A DNA stretch of 47,466 bases from an uncultured Verrucomicrobia subdivision 3 bacterium (GCA_903850425.1 CAINLR010000126.1:1-47466), one strand, 5' to 3'. Positions 32,508 through 41,563 are shown, counted from the first letter of the stretch. Notes: generated from the sequence alone by a model not told the origin. Program-made: numbers and translations.

Positions 32508-35345
32508 ATGAAATTCCACCGCCGACTATCGCTCGCTCTGGCCGCGTTTTTTCTGGCCACGACCGGCGCGTTTGCCGCCGATGACGCCTTCGCCTGGCCC
32601 CCCATCACCTCGCAGCAAAAACCGTGGGCCTACAACTGGTGGATGGGCAGCGCTGTGGATAAAACCAATCTCACCAAGGAACTCGAACGCTACGCCGCCG
32701 CCGGCCTCGGCGGCATCCACATCATTCCGATCTACGGCGCGAAGGGGTTTGAGGACAAATACATCAATTACCTCTCGCCGCAGTGGATGGAAATGATGGG
32801 CTGGGCGGTCAGCGAAGCGAAGCGGCTCGGCATGGGTGTGGACATGACCACCGGCAGCGGTTGGTGTTTCGGCGGGCCGCAAATCACCGATGAAGATGCG
32901 AATGCCAGCGTCGTGGTGAAAACCTACGAGTTGAAGGCCGGCGAAAAGCTCACGCAAAAGTTCGACCGCAAGACCACGCAGGCGCTGGTCGCGTATTCAC
33001 CGGACAGAAAATCCGTTGAACTCACGGACAAAATTTCTGCGCAAGGCGAAGTGGATTGGATTGCGCCGGCAATTTCAGGAGCGCGGACAGCCTTGTCCGC
33101 GAGTTCCACGGATCAAATTCGCGCGGACGCGGCCGTCCGCGCTCCGGAGGGCGGTTCATGGACCATTTACGCCATCTCCCAAAAACCTTCCGGCCAGAAA
33201 GTGAAACGTCCCGGCCCCGGCGGCGAAGGCTGGATGCTCAACCTCATTTATCCGCCCGCGATGGATGATTTTCTCAAGCCCTACACCGCCGCTTTCGCCA
33301 ATTACACCGGCCCCAAACCGCGCGCCCAGTATCACGATTCCTACGAGTATCGCTCCGACTGGTCGCCGGATTTTTTTGCGCAATTCGAGAAGCGCCGCGG
33401 CTACCGACTGCAGACCGAGCTGCCTTCTTTGTTCAGCACCAAAGACGAAGATCATGCCAATCGCGTGAAGTGCGACTACCGCCAGACCGTTTCTGAAATC
33501 ATGGCCGAAGAATCGTTGCCCAAGTGGGTGAACTGGTCGCACGAACACGGCTTCCTCACGCGCAATCAGGCGCACGGTTCGCCCGGCAACTGGCTCGATC
33601 TCTACGCCGCCGCCGACATTCCCGAGACCGAGATGTTTCACGCCGACCGCAACAAGCTTATCTCCAAATTCGCGTCGTCCGCCGCGCACGTCACCGGCAA
33701 GCCGCTCGTCAGTTCCGAGACCGGCACCTGGATCGAGGAACATTTCACCGAGAAGCTGTCCGACGTGAAATATCTCTTCGACGACATGTTTCTCTCCGGC
33801 ATCAACCACATGTTTTATCACGGCTGCTGCTACTCGCCCGACGAAGCCGGCTGGCCCGGCTGGCATTTCTACGCCTCGCTGGAAATGAACCCGCGCAATT
33901 CCATCTGGCGCGACGCCCCCGCGCTCAACGCCTACGCCGCGCGCGTGCAATCCATCCTGCAATCCGGCCAGCCCGACAACGACATTCTGCTCTACTACAA
34001 CGCCGCCGATTTCTGGATGCAGCCCGGTGACAAGCTGCTGCCGCAACTCACCGTCCACGCCCGCGACTGGTTCGAGGGCCAGCCCATCGGCAAGTTGGCA
34101 AAGGACCTGTGGGATAGAGGCTATCAATTCGATTACGTCTCAGACGCCCAGTTGAAGACGGCGAAAGCCGTTGACGGAAAAATTCAGATGTCCGGAGGTA
34201 ACTACAAAGTCATCGTCGTGCCGGAATGCAAATACATTCCGCTGGAAACTTTTAAGCAATTGATCGCGCTGTCAGAAGGAAGGGTGATCATTTTTTTCCA
34301 AAATAAGCTTCCGGACGATATTTCTGGAGCAAATGATGTAACTGAAAAACAACAAGAACTGAGAAAGATAAGCTCAAATTTGGAAATTCGTAATTTCAGT
34401 TCAAGTGCGCGTGATTGGGAAGAATTCCCACACGGCAAAGGAACAATTTGGCGAGGTGCTTCATCGTTTATTGGATACTTGGACGGAGTTCACCCTACCG
34501 TGAGCTATAACGATGGCATCCCCGTGGATGACCTCTCCTTTATTCGACGCTCATTCAATGGTGGTTTGTGTTATTTCATCGTCAATCATGGTAACAAGAA
34601 TGTTGACACTTGGTTTGTTTTGGAAAGCCAACTTCAATCCGCTGTTTTGCTCGATCCAATGACGGGGGATTCTGGAATGGCTGCCATTTCCTATGGTGAA
34701 ACTCGTCAGCGTAATGGCTTCAAATTGACAAAACCAAATAAACTTCATCTTCAACTCGCCGCCGGCGAGTCCGTGATTCTCCGCGCCTTCGCCGACAAAA
34801 AAGTGGAAGGCCCGGCTTGGAATTATTGGCAGACCAACGGCCAGCCGGTTGAAATCGCCGGCCCGTGGAACGTGAAATTCATCCTCGGCGGCCCGACGCT
34901 GCCGGCGGATTTTCAAACCGCGAAGCTCGTCTCGTGGACGACGTTCCCCGACACGAACACGCAAGCCTTCGCCGGCACCGTGAAATACGAAACCATGTTT
35001 GCTGTAGATGAGCCGCTTGGAAAATCCTTCGAGTTGAACCTTGGTAATGTTTGCCAAAGTGCGCGAGTGAAATTGAATGGCAAAGACTACGGCACGTTGA
35101 TTACGCCTCCATTTCGCGTGGTTGTAAACAATTTGAGTCCCCTCACCAACCTTCTCGAAGTGGAAGTCACCAGCGTCGCCGCCAACCGCATCCGCGATTT
35201 GGATCGTCGCGGCGTGCCGTGGAAAACTTTCCGCGACATCAACATCGTGGACATCAATTACAAACCCTTCGACGCTTCGAATTGGCCGTTGACCGATTGC
35301 GGCCTGCTCGGCCCGGTCACACTAACGCCAGTGATCGCGAAATAA
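32508..35345 (+). CDS. GH106-like alpha-L-rhamnosidase
   Basis: Secreted protein of 945 residues with a signal peptide (MKFHRRLSLALAAFFLATTG...). The N-terminal half has the GH106 pattern: PWAYNWWMGSAVDK, ELERYAAAGLGGIHIIPIYG, MGWAVSEAKRLGMGVDMTTG and GSGWCFGGP. The middle has HDSYEYRSDWSPDFFAQFEKRRGY, VSSETGTWIEEHFTE and a C-terminal beta-sandwich domain (VEVTSVAANRIRDL). GH106 enzymes release L-rhamnose from plant or bacterial glycans. Residues about 191-213 (GARTALSASST...AAVRAP) are encoded by a palindromic repeat inserted in frame at 33078-33145. From about 34190 to 34760 the DNA is clearly AT-richer than the rest, so the gene may be a mosaic. It is divergent from the FucP-like transporter. 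Confidence 0.85.
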   Translation: MKFHRRLSLALAAFFLATTGAFAADDAFAWPPITSQQKPWAYNWWMGSAVDKTNLTKELERYAAAGLGGIHIIPIYGAKGFEDKYINYLSPQWMEMMGWAVSEAKRLGMGVDMTTGSGWCFGGPQITDEDANASVVVKTYELKAGEKLTQKFDRKTTQALVAYSPDRKSVELTDKISAQGEVDWIAPAISGARTALSASSTDQIRADAAVRAPEGGSWTIYAISQKPSGQKVKRPGPGGEGWMLNLIYPPAMDDFLKPYTAAFANYTGPKPRAQYHDSYEYRSDWSPDFFAQFEKRRGYRLQTELPSLFSTKDEDHANRVKCDYRQTVSEIMAEESLPKWVNWSHEHGFLTRNQAHGSPGNWLDLYAAADIPETEMFHADRNKLISKFASSAAHVTGKPLVSSETGTWIEEHFTEKLSDVKYLFDDMFLSGINHMFYHGCCYSPDEAGWPGWHFYASLEMNPRNSIWRDAPALNAYAARVQSILQSGQPDNDILLYYNAADFWMQPGDKLLPQLTVHARDWFEGQPIGKLAKDLWDRGYQFDYVSDAQLKTAKAVDGKIQMSGGNYKVIVVPECKYIPLETFKQLIALSEGRVIIFFQNKLPDDISGANDVTEKQQELRKISSNLEIRNFSSSARDWEEFPHGKGTIWRGASSFIGYLDGVHPTVSYNDGIPVDDLSFIRRSFNGGLCYFIVNHGNKNVDTWFVLESQLQSAVLLDPMTGDSGMAAISYGETRQRNGFKLTKPNKLHLQLAAGESVILRAFADKKVEGPAWNYWQTNGQPVEIAGPWNVKFILGGPTLPADFQTAKLVSWTTFPDTNTQAFAGTVKYETMFAVDEPLGKSFELNLGNVCQSARVKLNGKDYGTLITPPFRVVVNNLSPLTNLLEVEVTSVAANRIRDLDRRGVPWKTFRDINIVDINYKPFDASNWPLTDCGLLGPVTLTPVIAK
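33078..33145. repeat. In-frame REPIN-like element in the GH106 gene, GGAGCGCGG family
   Basis: Left arm GGAGCGCGGACAGCCTTGTC (33078) and right arm whose complement is GGAGCGCGGACGGCCGCGTC (ending 33145), flanking about 20 bp. It encodes about residues 191-213 without a stop. The same arm type occurs in the intergenic element at 12154-12261. Confidence 0.87.
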
Positions 35346-35421
35346 ACTGATGTCGCACCCGCGTCCCGCGGGCATTTGAAACAGGACGATTCCGTTCGTG
35401 CGTTGAACGCCGGAACCCTCT

Positions 35422-35479
35422 CATCCGACCTACGGCCTCCTTCTCCCCCACGGGAGCGAAGGCCGGGAGAAGGCGGATG
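35422..35479. repeat. REP-like inverted repeat
   Basis: CATCCG (35422-35427) pairs with CGGATG (35474-35479), and CCTTCTCCC (35439-35447) with GGGAGAAGG (35465-35473). It lies between the GH106 gene and the cupin gene; no gene is assigned to this gap. Confidence 0.65.
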
Positions 35480-35570
35480 CCCCACTATTATTACGGTGGC
35501 TGTGAAACGCATCCGGGCCTCACACATTTGTCCGCTTGACTTCATTGCACTTTCCCGCCGAAATGCGCGG

Positions 35571-36014
35571 ATGATTACCCGTCGAGATTTGGCCGTGGCG
35601 ACCGTTTCCATTTTGCTCACCGTCGCGGGCCTGGCGCTCGCGCAGAGTGGCGGCAAGCCGCTGATGCATTCGTCCGTTTTCAATTGGACCGACCTGCAAG
35701 TCAAGCCGACGAAAGTCGGCGAGGGGCGCGCGGTGTTCGACGCACCCACGCCCGCGCTCGCGGAGTTGGAGTGCCACATCACGACGCTGAACCCGGGCGA
35801 GTCGCCGCATCCGCCACACCGGCATCCGGCGGAGGAAATGATGATCCTCCGCGAAGGCACGGTGGCGTCGTGGCAGGAGGGCGTGACAAACATCGTCACG
35901 GCGGGCGGCATCATTTTCGAGGCATCGAACGAGCTGCACGGACTGCGCAACATCGGCACCAATCGCGCGACGTATTTCGTCATCAAGTTCGCGCCGCACG
36001 ATCTGCCCCATTGA
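35571..36014 (+). CDS. Secreted cupin-domain protein
   Basis: 147 residues. The N-terminus MITRRDLAVATVSILLTVAGLA has two Arg before the hydrophobic stretch, a possible Tat signal. The rest is a single cupin barrel: metal-site motif PHPPHRHPAEEMMILREG (two His and Glu) and the second motif near ELHGLRNIGTN. The frame opens at 35376 through repeat DNA, so I start at the ATG at 35571. Small metal cupins can be dioxygenases, isomerases or sensors; the substrate is unknown. Confidence 0.82.
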   Translation: MITRRDLAVATVSILLTVAGLALAQSGGKPLMHSSVFNWTDLQVKPTKVGEGRAVFDAPTPALAELECHITTLNPGESPHPPHRHPAEEMMILREGTVASWQEGVTNIVTAGGIIFEASNELHGLRNIGTNRATYFVIKFAPHDLPH

Positions 36015-36147
36015 ATTCGAGAGGGCGCGAATTCGGCGCGCGCCGCCCGTGCCGGCAAAAAAGTTTCCGTCCAGGGCGTCCGCCAGATTCGCGGTTTCAA
36101 TTCAATTCTTTTTCAGACTGAACGCGGCGGCAAGAAATCTGTCTTTT

Positions 36148-37200
36148 ATGGCGGCAATTGATATTTTTTCTCGCGTGAATAATTTTCTCATGGGCCTTTT
36201 CGGCGCGCTGGTGGCCACCAACCCACCGTTGGCGGTCAGCAACCTCGTGCAGGAACAGACTGGCCTCGCGGTGCCGGTCGCTGCGACGCCGGAGGAAAAA
36301 GAGTTGCGCGCGGTGATGCTGGCGGACGATCTCGCGCAAGCGGAGGTCGGCGATTGGATCAGCACGAACAGCCCGACGAGCCTGGCCACGGGCACCAATA
36401 CGCTGGCCGAGTCCAAGGCGGCGTTCAACCATCGCATCGCCGCGCGGTTCGACGAGGTGCGGCACCGCTACGATGGTTTTCTCCGCAACCATCCGGGCAA
36501 CGCCCGCGGCTTTCTGGCTTACGGCAGTTTTCTGAACGAGATTGGCGACGAGGAGGGTGCCCGGACGCAATATGAAAATTCCCGCCAACTCGATCCGAAG
36601 AATCCCGCCGTGTGGAACAACCTGGCGAATTATTACGGTGAATACGGCCAGCTCACTAATGCGTTCGCTTATTATGCCGAGGCCATCCGCTTGAAGCCGG
36701 ACGAGCCGGTGTATTACCAGAATTTCGCCACCACGGTTTACCTGTTCCGGTCGGACGCGCGCGCGTTTTACCACTGCAACGAGCAGCAGGTGTTCGACAA
36801 GTCGCTGGAGCTCTACCGGCAGGCGATCAAACTCGCGCCGGGCAATTTTGTTTTCGCCACCGACTACGCGGAGAGTTATTACGGCATCAAACCGCTGCGC
36901 ACGAACGACGCGCTCGCCGCGTGGACCAACGCGTTGCAGGCCGCGCACACGGATTTGGAACGGCAGGGCGTGGAGTTGCATCTCGCACGCGTGAAGCTCG
37001 CGGCGGGCTATTTTACCGAGGCCAGCAATCATCTGGCCGCCGTGACGAATGCGAACTACCTGGATTTGAAATTGCGGCTGGAGCGCAATCTGGCCGAGCG
37101 CGAAAATCCGACCGCGGATCCCGGGGCGGAAATTCCAACCAACGCCAGCGCGCCGCCCGTCCCGGCCGTGCCGCCGCCACCGCGCCAGCCAAAGCCATAG
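36148..37200 (+). CDS. TPR-repeat protein
   Basis: 350 residues. After a hydrophobic N-terminal segment (about 10-27, possible anchor) there are tetratricopeptide repeats: FLAYGSFLNEIGDEEGARTQ, AVWNNLANYYGEYGQLTNAF and the motif AYYAEAIRLKPDEPVYY (about 130-230), then further helical pairs, and a proline-rich tail (APPVPAVPPPPRQPKP). TPR domains mediate protein-protein interaction; the partner is unknown. The frame opens at 36049, but the ATG at 36148 follows a short AT-rich leader; the exact start is uncertain. Confidence 0.8.
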   Translation: MAAIDIFSRVNNFLMGLFGALVATNPPLAVSNLVQEQTGLAVPVAATPEEKELRAVMLADDLAQAEVGDWISTNSPTSLATGTNTLAESKAAFNHRIAARFDEVRHRYDGFLRNHPGNARGFLAYGSFLNEIGDEEGARTQYENSRQLDPKNPAVWNNLANYYGEYGQLTNAFAYYAEAIRLKPDEPVYYQNFATTVYLFRSDARAFYHCNEQQVFDKSLELYRQAIKLAPGNFVFATDYAESYYGIKPLRTNDALAAWTNALQAAHTDLERQGVELHLARVKLAAGYFTEASNHLAAVTNANYLDLKLRLERNLAERENPTADPGAEIPTNASAPPVPAVPPPPRQPKP

Positions 37201-37529
37201 GGGCGCTTTCAAAGCGCGAATGGGGGCAGGGTTGGCCCGGGTCGCGCGGTGGCCCGAGCTTGATCGAAATGAGTTACTCTGCACTGGAGAAAAAGTTTGG
37301 CCGGGCGCAGTAGGTGACCGACCCGTAAGGGTTCAAGGCCGCTGCCCCGGATGATCCCGGCCCGATTATCACTGGCGTGACCGGTGCCGGTGAAGCTGGG
37401 CGAATGAAAACGGCTGCGGTCGTTGTGTCGAGTAACGAGTAAAACCAGATCTCTTTGTTGTTGCTTTTGGGTTGGAGAAGTTTAGCTTTTTGGCTAGATG
37501 GTAAACCAAGAAAGACCAAACTGCTTTTT
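37201..37529. other. Leader region upstream of the second PEP-CTERM gene
   Basis: 329 bp. It contains small stem candidates (GGCGCTTTCAAAGCGC at 37202-37217) and a minus-strand open stretch ending at 37274 (...NPYGSVTYCARPNFF...) that has gene-like composition but no start or domain. It may hold the promoter for the gene at 37530. No riboswitch is recognised. Confidence 0.4.
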
Positions 37530-38684
37530 ATGAAAAAATCATCCGCTTTTGCTTTCGCGGTAATTTTCGCGCTCGCCAATTGTCAACTGGTTGGAGCCGC
37601 CGGTTTCACTGCCGGCGATTTGACGGTGGTTCTTGCTGGTGATGGCACCGCCGCGTTGGGCTCGGCCGCGACGGCAGCATTTTTGCGGGAATACACCATT
37701 TCAGGCTCGCTGGTGCAGACCATCAACTTGCCCACCGTTTTCTCTGGTGGAAATGCGCCGCTGACGCTCTCTGGCAGCGCGGGTTCCGAAGGTTTTTTAT
37801 CGCTTTCCACTGATGGTCAATTCCTGACTATGGGCGGCTATGCAGCTGTCACTGGAACGGCGGGGGTTGCCACGGCCACGCCCGCAACGGTCAACCGCGT
37901 GGTGGGCGTCATTGACGCGAGCGGCAACGTCAATACCACAACGGCATTGGCCGATTCGTATAGCGGCAGCAACATTCGCAGCACCGCATCCACCGATGGC
38001 AACTCGCTTTGGACTTCTGGAAATGGCGGCAGCGGACAGGGTGCCACCGCCGGGGCCCGTTATACCACCCTTGGCAGCACCGCTGCCATCCAGTTGAATC
38101 CCACCACCTCCAACTTGCGCGTGCTCAATATTTTCAACGGCCAGCTTTATGCCTCCTCCTCCTCCGGCACGTTTTTGGGAATCAGCACGGTGGGAACCGG
38201 TTTGCCGACGACCGGCGGCGCTGGCACTCTGACGCTGCTTGCCGGTATGCCGACCACTGGAACTCATTCTGCTTACGATTTCTGGTTCAAAGACGCGAAC
38301 ACGCTTTATGTGGCGGATGATGGCTCGGCGGCCAATGGTGGTGGAATTCAAAAGTGGATCCAGTCTGCTGGAACCTGGTCGCTCGCCTATACGCTGCTTA
38401 ACAACGGGACGACTACCACCGGCGTGCGCGGCCTGATTGGCACGGTTGATGGCGGCGGCAACACCATTCTCTTCGCCACGACCTCGGCTACCTCCGCAAA
38501 CCAGTTGATTTCGTTGTCGGACACGGGCGCGGGTGCCGTCTTCACCACGCTCGCCACCGCGCCCGCCAACACGGCATTTCGCGGGGTTGATTTTACGCCC
38601 ACCGCCGTTCCGGAACCTTCCTCGCTGGCCTTGGCTACCTTGGCCGGCAGTGCCTGCCTGGTCGCCGTGCGTCGCAAACGCTAA
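37530..38684 (+). CDS. PEP-CTERM sorting domain protein
   Basis: 384 residues. It has a signal peptide (MKKSSAFAFAVIFALANCQL) and a C-terminal PEP-CTERM tail VPEPSSLALATLAGSACL followed by VAVRRKR, the exosortase target. The long middle is low-complexity, rich in T, S, G and A, with beta-propeller-like repeats (GVIDASGNVNTTTALADSYS; IYVADDGSAANGGGI-type strands), suggesting an extracellular structural or adhesion protein. It is followed by a terminator at 38714. It shares the secretion pathway with the gene at 9619; the exosortase is not in the window. Confidence 0.88.
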   Translation: MKKSSAFAFAVIFALANCQLVGAAGFTAGDLTVVLAGDGTAALGSAATAAFLREYTISGSLVQTINLPTVFSGGNAPLTLSGSAGSEGFLSLSTDGQFLTMGGYAAVTGTAGVATATPATVNRVVGVIDASGNVNTTTALADSYSGSNIRSTASTDGNSLWTSGNGGSGQGATAGARYTTLGSTAAIQLNPTTSNLRVLNIFNGQLYASSSSGTFLGISTVGTGLPTTGGAGTLTLLAGMPTTGTHSAYDFWFKDANTLYVADDGSAANGGGIQKWIQSAGTWSLAYTLLNNGTTTTGVRGLIGTVDGGGNTILFATTSATSANQLISLSDTGAGAVFTTLATAPANTAFRGVDFTPTAVPEPSSLALATLAGSACLVAVRRKR

Positions 38685-38713
38685 TCGTTTTGCTTAAGGA
38701 TTTCAGAAGCAAA

Positions 38714-38740
38714 AAGAGCCGGATTTTCCCGGCTCTTTTC
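38714..38740 (+). terminator. Rho-independent terminator of the second PEP-CTERM gene
   Basis: Stem AAGAGCCGG / CCGGCTCTT (38714-38722 and 38729-38737), loop ATTTTC, followed by TT and a further T-rich stretch. It lies 29 bp after the stop. Confidence 0.88.
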
Positions 38741-38838
38741 TTTTACCGCTGCTTTCAGGCTCGCCGTAATCATGACGCAACGGGGCCACAGAATTGAATT
38801 TCATCGCGCCGCCGCGGCACCTCTGCCATCCTCCCCCC

Positions 38839-40011
38839 ATGACGCGCACGGAAAAACTGCTGGCGGAACTGATCGCGCTGCCCAGCGTGAACCCCGCCTT
38901 TCTGCCGGCTGGCCATCCGTCGGCCGGCGAACAGCGCGTCGCGGAGTTTCTGGCGGCCACGGCGGCCCAGGCGGGCTTGGAAATTGAATTCCAGGAAGTC
39001 TTACCGGGTCGTTCCAATCTGATCGCGCGGCTGCGGCCAGCACAGGCCATCCGCCGGACGATTCTGCTCGCGCCGCACATGGACACTGTCGGTGCGGACG
39101 GCACAAAATTTATTCCCCAGCGCAAAAACGGCCGGCTGCACGGTCGCGGCGCGTGCGACACCAAAGGTTCGGTGGCCGCGATGCTCGCGGCCCTGTGCGA
39201 CCTGGCCCGGGCAAAAGCGCGGCCGCTGGAAACGGAAATTGTTTTCGTCGGCCTGATTGATGAGGAGCACGCGCAAGCCGGTTCCCGCGCGCTGGTGGGC
39301 CAGGTTTCCAGCCTGTCGCCGTTGTTCGGAAAGGCCGGCCGCCGCGCCGCGGCCGGTTCGGTTTTGGCCATCGTAGGCGAACCGACGAAACTGCAAGTCG
39401 TCACCGCGCACAAGGGCAGTTTATGGCTGCAGCTCGCAACGCGCGGCCAGGCGGCGCACGGCGCCACGCCGCACCTCGGCCAAAATGCCGTGCACGAAAT
39501 GGCGCGCGTGGTGGACGTGCTGGAAACCAGTTACGCGGCGCAGTTGCGGCGGCGGCAGCATCCGCTGCTCGGCGCGGCCACGGTGAACGTGGGCCAGATT
39601 GCCGGCGGCACGCAGCCGAACATCGTGCCGGACCGGTGCGTCATTTCCATTGATCGCCGCACGTTGCCGGGCGAAACGGAAGCCGGTGTGCGCCGCGAAA
39701 TCAAAGCATTCCTGGGGGCGAAAAAGCTGAAGGTGAACCTTGCCAGCGCCAAGCTCGCGCCGGCCCTGCCGCTGGCGACGGAGGTGACCTTGCCGCTCGT
39801 GCAGCAATTTCTCCAGATCGGCAATCAAACCAAGCCGGTGGGCGTGGATTATTTTTGCGATGCGGCCGTGATTTCCGCCGGCGGCATTCCCAGCGTGGTG
39901 TTCGGGCCGGGCGACATCGCGCAGGCGCACACGGCGGATGAATGGATTTCGCTGGCACAGCTTGAACGCGCGAAGGATTTGCTGGTCAGATTTTTCCAAT
40001 CGCTGCCGTGA
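38839..40011 (+). CDS. M20 family metallopeptidase (ArgE/DapE/CPG2-like)
   Basis: Dizinc amidohydrolase/peptidase of 390 residues. Metal and catalytic motifs: APHMDTVG (His80, Asp82), GRGACDTKG (Asp107), DEEHAQAGS (Glu142-Glu143) and AIVGEPT (Glu181). A dimerisation domain follows, then the C-terminal part of the catalytic domain. The substrate could be N-acetyl-ornithine, succinyl-diaminopimelate or a peptide; none is decidable by eye. Residues about 155-174 (QVSSLSPLFGKAGRRAAAGS) interrupt the usual path to the Glu motif and coincide with palindromic DNA at 39298-39360. The frame opens at 38794; homology starts at the ATG at 38839. Confidence 0.9.
   Translation: MTRTEKLLAELIALPSVNPAFLPAGHPSAGEQRVAEFLAATAAQAGLEIEFQEVLPGRSNLIARLRPAQAIRRTILLAPHMDTVGADGTKFIPQRKNGRLHGRGACDTKGSVAAMLAALCDLARAKARPLETEIVFVGLIDEEHAQAGSRALVGQVSSLSPLFGKAGRRAAAGSVLAIVGEPTKLQVVTAHKGSLWLQLATRGQAAHGATPHLGQNAVHEMARVVDVLETSYAAQLRRRQHPLLGAATVNVGQIAGGTQPNIVPDRCVISIDRRTLPGETEAGVRREIKAFLGAKKLKVNLASAKLAPALPLATEVTLPLVQQFLQIGNQTKPVGVDYFCDAAVISAGGIPSVVFGPGDIAQAHTADEWISLAQLERAKDLLVRFFQSLP
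39298..39360. repeat. Possible REP-derived insert in the M20 gene
   Basis: Hairpins CAGG-TTTCCAG-CCTG (39301-39315) and CCGGCCGC-CGCGCC-GCGGCCGG (39335-39356) encode about residues 155-174. This is less certain than the ubiD, U32 and GH106 cases, because no second copy of the same sequence was found in this window. Confidence 0.45.
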
Positions 40012-40019
40012 ATTTTTTT

Positions 40020-40103
40020 AACCACGAAACCCACGCAACCCACGCAAATTTCCGGCCCGGACCAGCCTGCGATTTTTTCGTGGGTTCCGTGTCGTTCGTG
40101 GTT
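40020..40103. repeat. Inverted repeat, ACCACGAA type
   Basis: AACCACGAAACCCACGCAAC (40020) faces the complement of CGTGGGTTCCGTG...TTCGTGGTT (40079-40103). It is an intergenic palindromic element between the M20 gene and the flippase gene, possibly acting as a terminator or REP. Confidence 0.7.
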
Positions 40104-40141
40104 GAACTGATTTAACCCCGCCATACGCACGACCATTTTTC

Positions 40142-41437
40142 ATGAACACTGATAAAACAGAAACGCTGCCGACCATTGACCACAAGCCGCACGCGGCGTT
40201 TTTCCGCCAGAGCGGCTGGCTGATGATTGCGGCCATCGCCGGCGGGGCGCTGACCTGGGGCGTGCATTTTCTGAACAAGGTGATCAATCCGGCGGAATAC
40301 TCCGCCTTCGGCGTGCTCCTGATGGTGGTGGCGTGCCTGCCGGCGATGCCGTTGCAGATGGTGTTCGCCCAACAGTCGGCCCTGGCGCTGGCGACCGGCC
40401 GCGAACGGCAGTTGGCGGGCATGATCCGCCTGGCTTGGCTGTGGACTTTCATCGCGTGGGGGCTGGGCGCGGCGGTGGTCTTCGTGTTTCGCAAACAAAT
40501 CGTGGCGGGCTGGCATCTGCCCAATGAACTCGGCTTGTGGGTGACGCTGGCGCTGCTCCTGGTCTCGTTGTGGGCCCCGATGTTTGGCGGCGTGTTGCAA
40601 GGCCGCCAGGATTTTTTCTGGATGGGCTGGTCCACCATCATCGGCGGCGGCGCGCGTTTGCTCGGTGCCGTCTTGTTGGTGATGGCCTTGAGCCTGGGAG
40701 CGGCCGGCATGATGGCGGGGGCGCTGATTGGCATCACGCTGGCAGCGTTCATCGCCATCTGGCGGACGCGGGATTTGTGGTGTCTCCGGGCGGAGCCGTT
40801 TGACGGCAAATTAGTGCTGCGACAAGTGCTGCCGTTGATGTTCGGCTTTGGCGCGTGCCAGTTCATGTTCACTTCGGACACGATGTTTGCCACCAGCTAT
40901 TTTGACGGCGAGCAGATGAAACCTTACGTCGTGGCCGGAACACTGTCGCGGGCGCTGCTGTGGCTGGTGATGCCGATGGCCTCCGTGATGTTTCCAAAGC
41001 TCATTCAAAGCCGGGCGAAATCGGAGAAGAATAATTTATTTAATCTCGTGGTGCTCGGCACGGCGGTGCTGTCCGTTTGCGGCGCGCTGGGCTTGTGGAT
41101 GGTCGGACCGCTGGTGGTGCGGTTCGTGGCGCACGCCGGCGACGTAGCTGGCACGATGGCGCTCATCCCGTGGTATGCCGGCGCGATGGTGCCGCTGGCG
41201 ATGGCCAACGTGCTGGTGAACGACCTGCTGGCGCGGTCACGTTTCGGCGTGGTGCCATTCATGGTGGTGCTGGCGGTCGGTTACGGCCTCACGCTGCCGT
41301 GGATGTTGAACCACTATCCGGGCCGGATCGAAGTGGTGCTGCAAACCCTTGGCGTCTTCAACCTGCTGCTGTTCGGCGTCTGCGCCTGGTTCACTTGGAG
41401 CGCGCCGGGAAATGGAAAACGGGAAACTCAAAAATAA
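40142..41437 (+). CDS. Polysaccharide flippase-like membrane protein (Wzx/MATE superfamily)
   Basis: Membrane protein of 431 residues with about 12 hydrophobic segments (WLMIAAIAGGALTWGVHFLN, LWVTLALLLVSLWAPMFGGV, LLWLVMPMASVMFPKLI and others), the size and layout of lipopolysaccharide/exopolysaccharide O-unit flippases. The pattern NPAEYSAFGVLLMVVAC and LQGRQDFFWMGW fits the superfamily. No glycosyltransferases flank it, so the saccharide is unknown. It starts at the ATG 40142 directly after an inverted repeat. Confidence 0.82.
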   Translation: MNTDKTETLPTIDHKPHAAFFRQSGWLMIAAIAGGALTWGVHFLNKVINPAEYSAFGVLLMVVACLPAMPLQMVFAQQSALALATGRERQLAGMIRLAWLWTFIAWGLGAAVVFVFRKQIVAGWHLPNELGLWVTLALLLVSLWAPMFGGVLQGRQDFFWMGWSTIIGGGARLLGAVLLVMALSLGAAGMMAGALIGITLAAFIAIWRTRDLWCLRAEPFDGKLVLRQVLPLMFGFGACQFMFTSDTMFATSYFDGEQMKPYVVAGTLSRALLWLVMPMASVMFPKLIQSRAKSEKNNLFNLVVLGTAVLSVCGALGLWMVGPLVVRFVAHAGDVAGTMALIPWYAGAMVPLAMANVLVNDLLARSRFGVVPFMVVLAVGYGLTLPWMLNHYPGRIEVVLQTLGVFNLLLFGVCAWFTWSAPGNGKRETQK

Positions 41438-41563
41438 ATTTTGGATCACTTCTGTCCCGTTTAGATTTTGATCACAACGATTTCATCATTGTAAAAGCTG
41501 GACAAAACCGCTGTCCGGTCATTTTTTGATTTCAATTCTGTGACGACTCTCCGAGGGTGTTCC

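Noticed and set aside
37310-37440. Riboswitch upstream of the second PEP-CTERM gene
   Set aside because: Stem-like pieces are present but no known riboswitch core could be matched.
37274-37579. Minus-strand gene overlapping the PEP-CTERM leader
   Set aside because: Part is antisense to the PEP-CTERM signal peptide and no domain is recognised.
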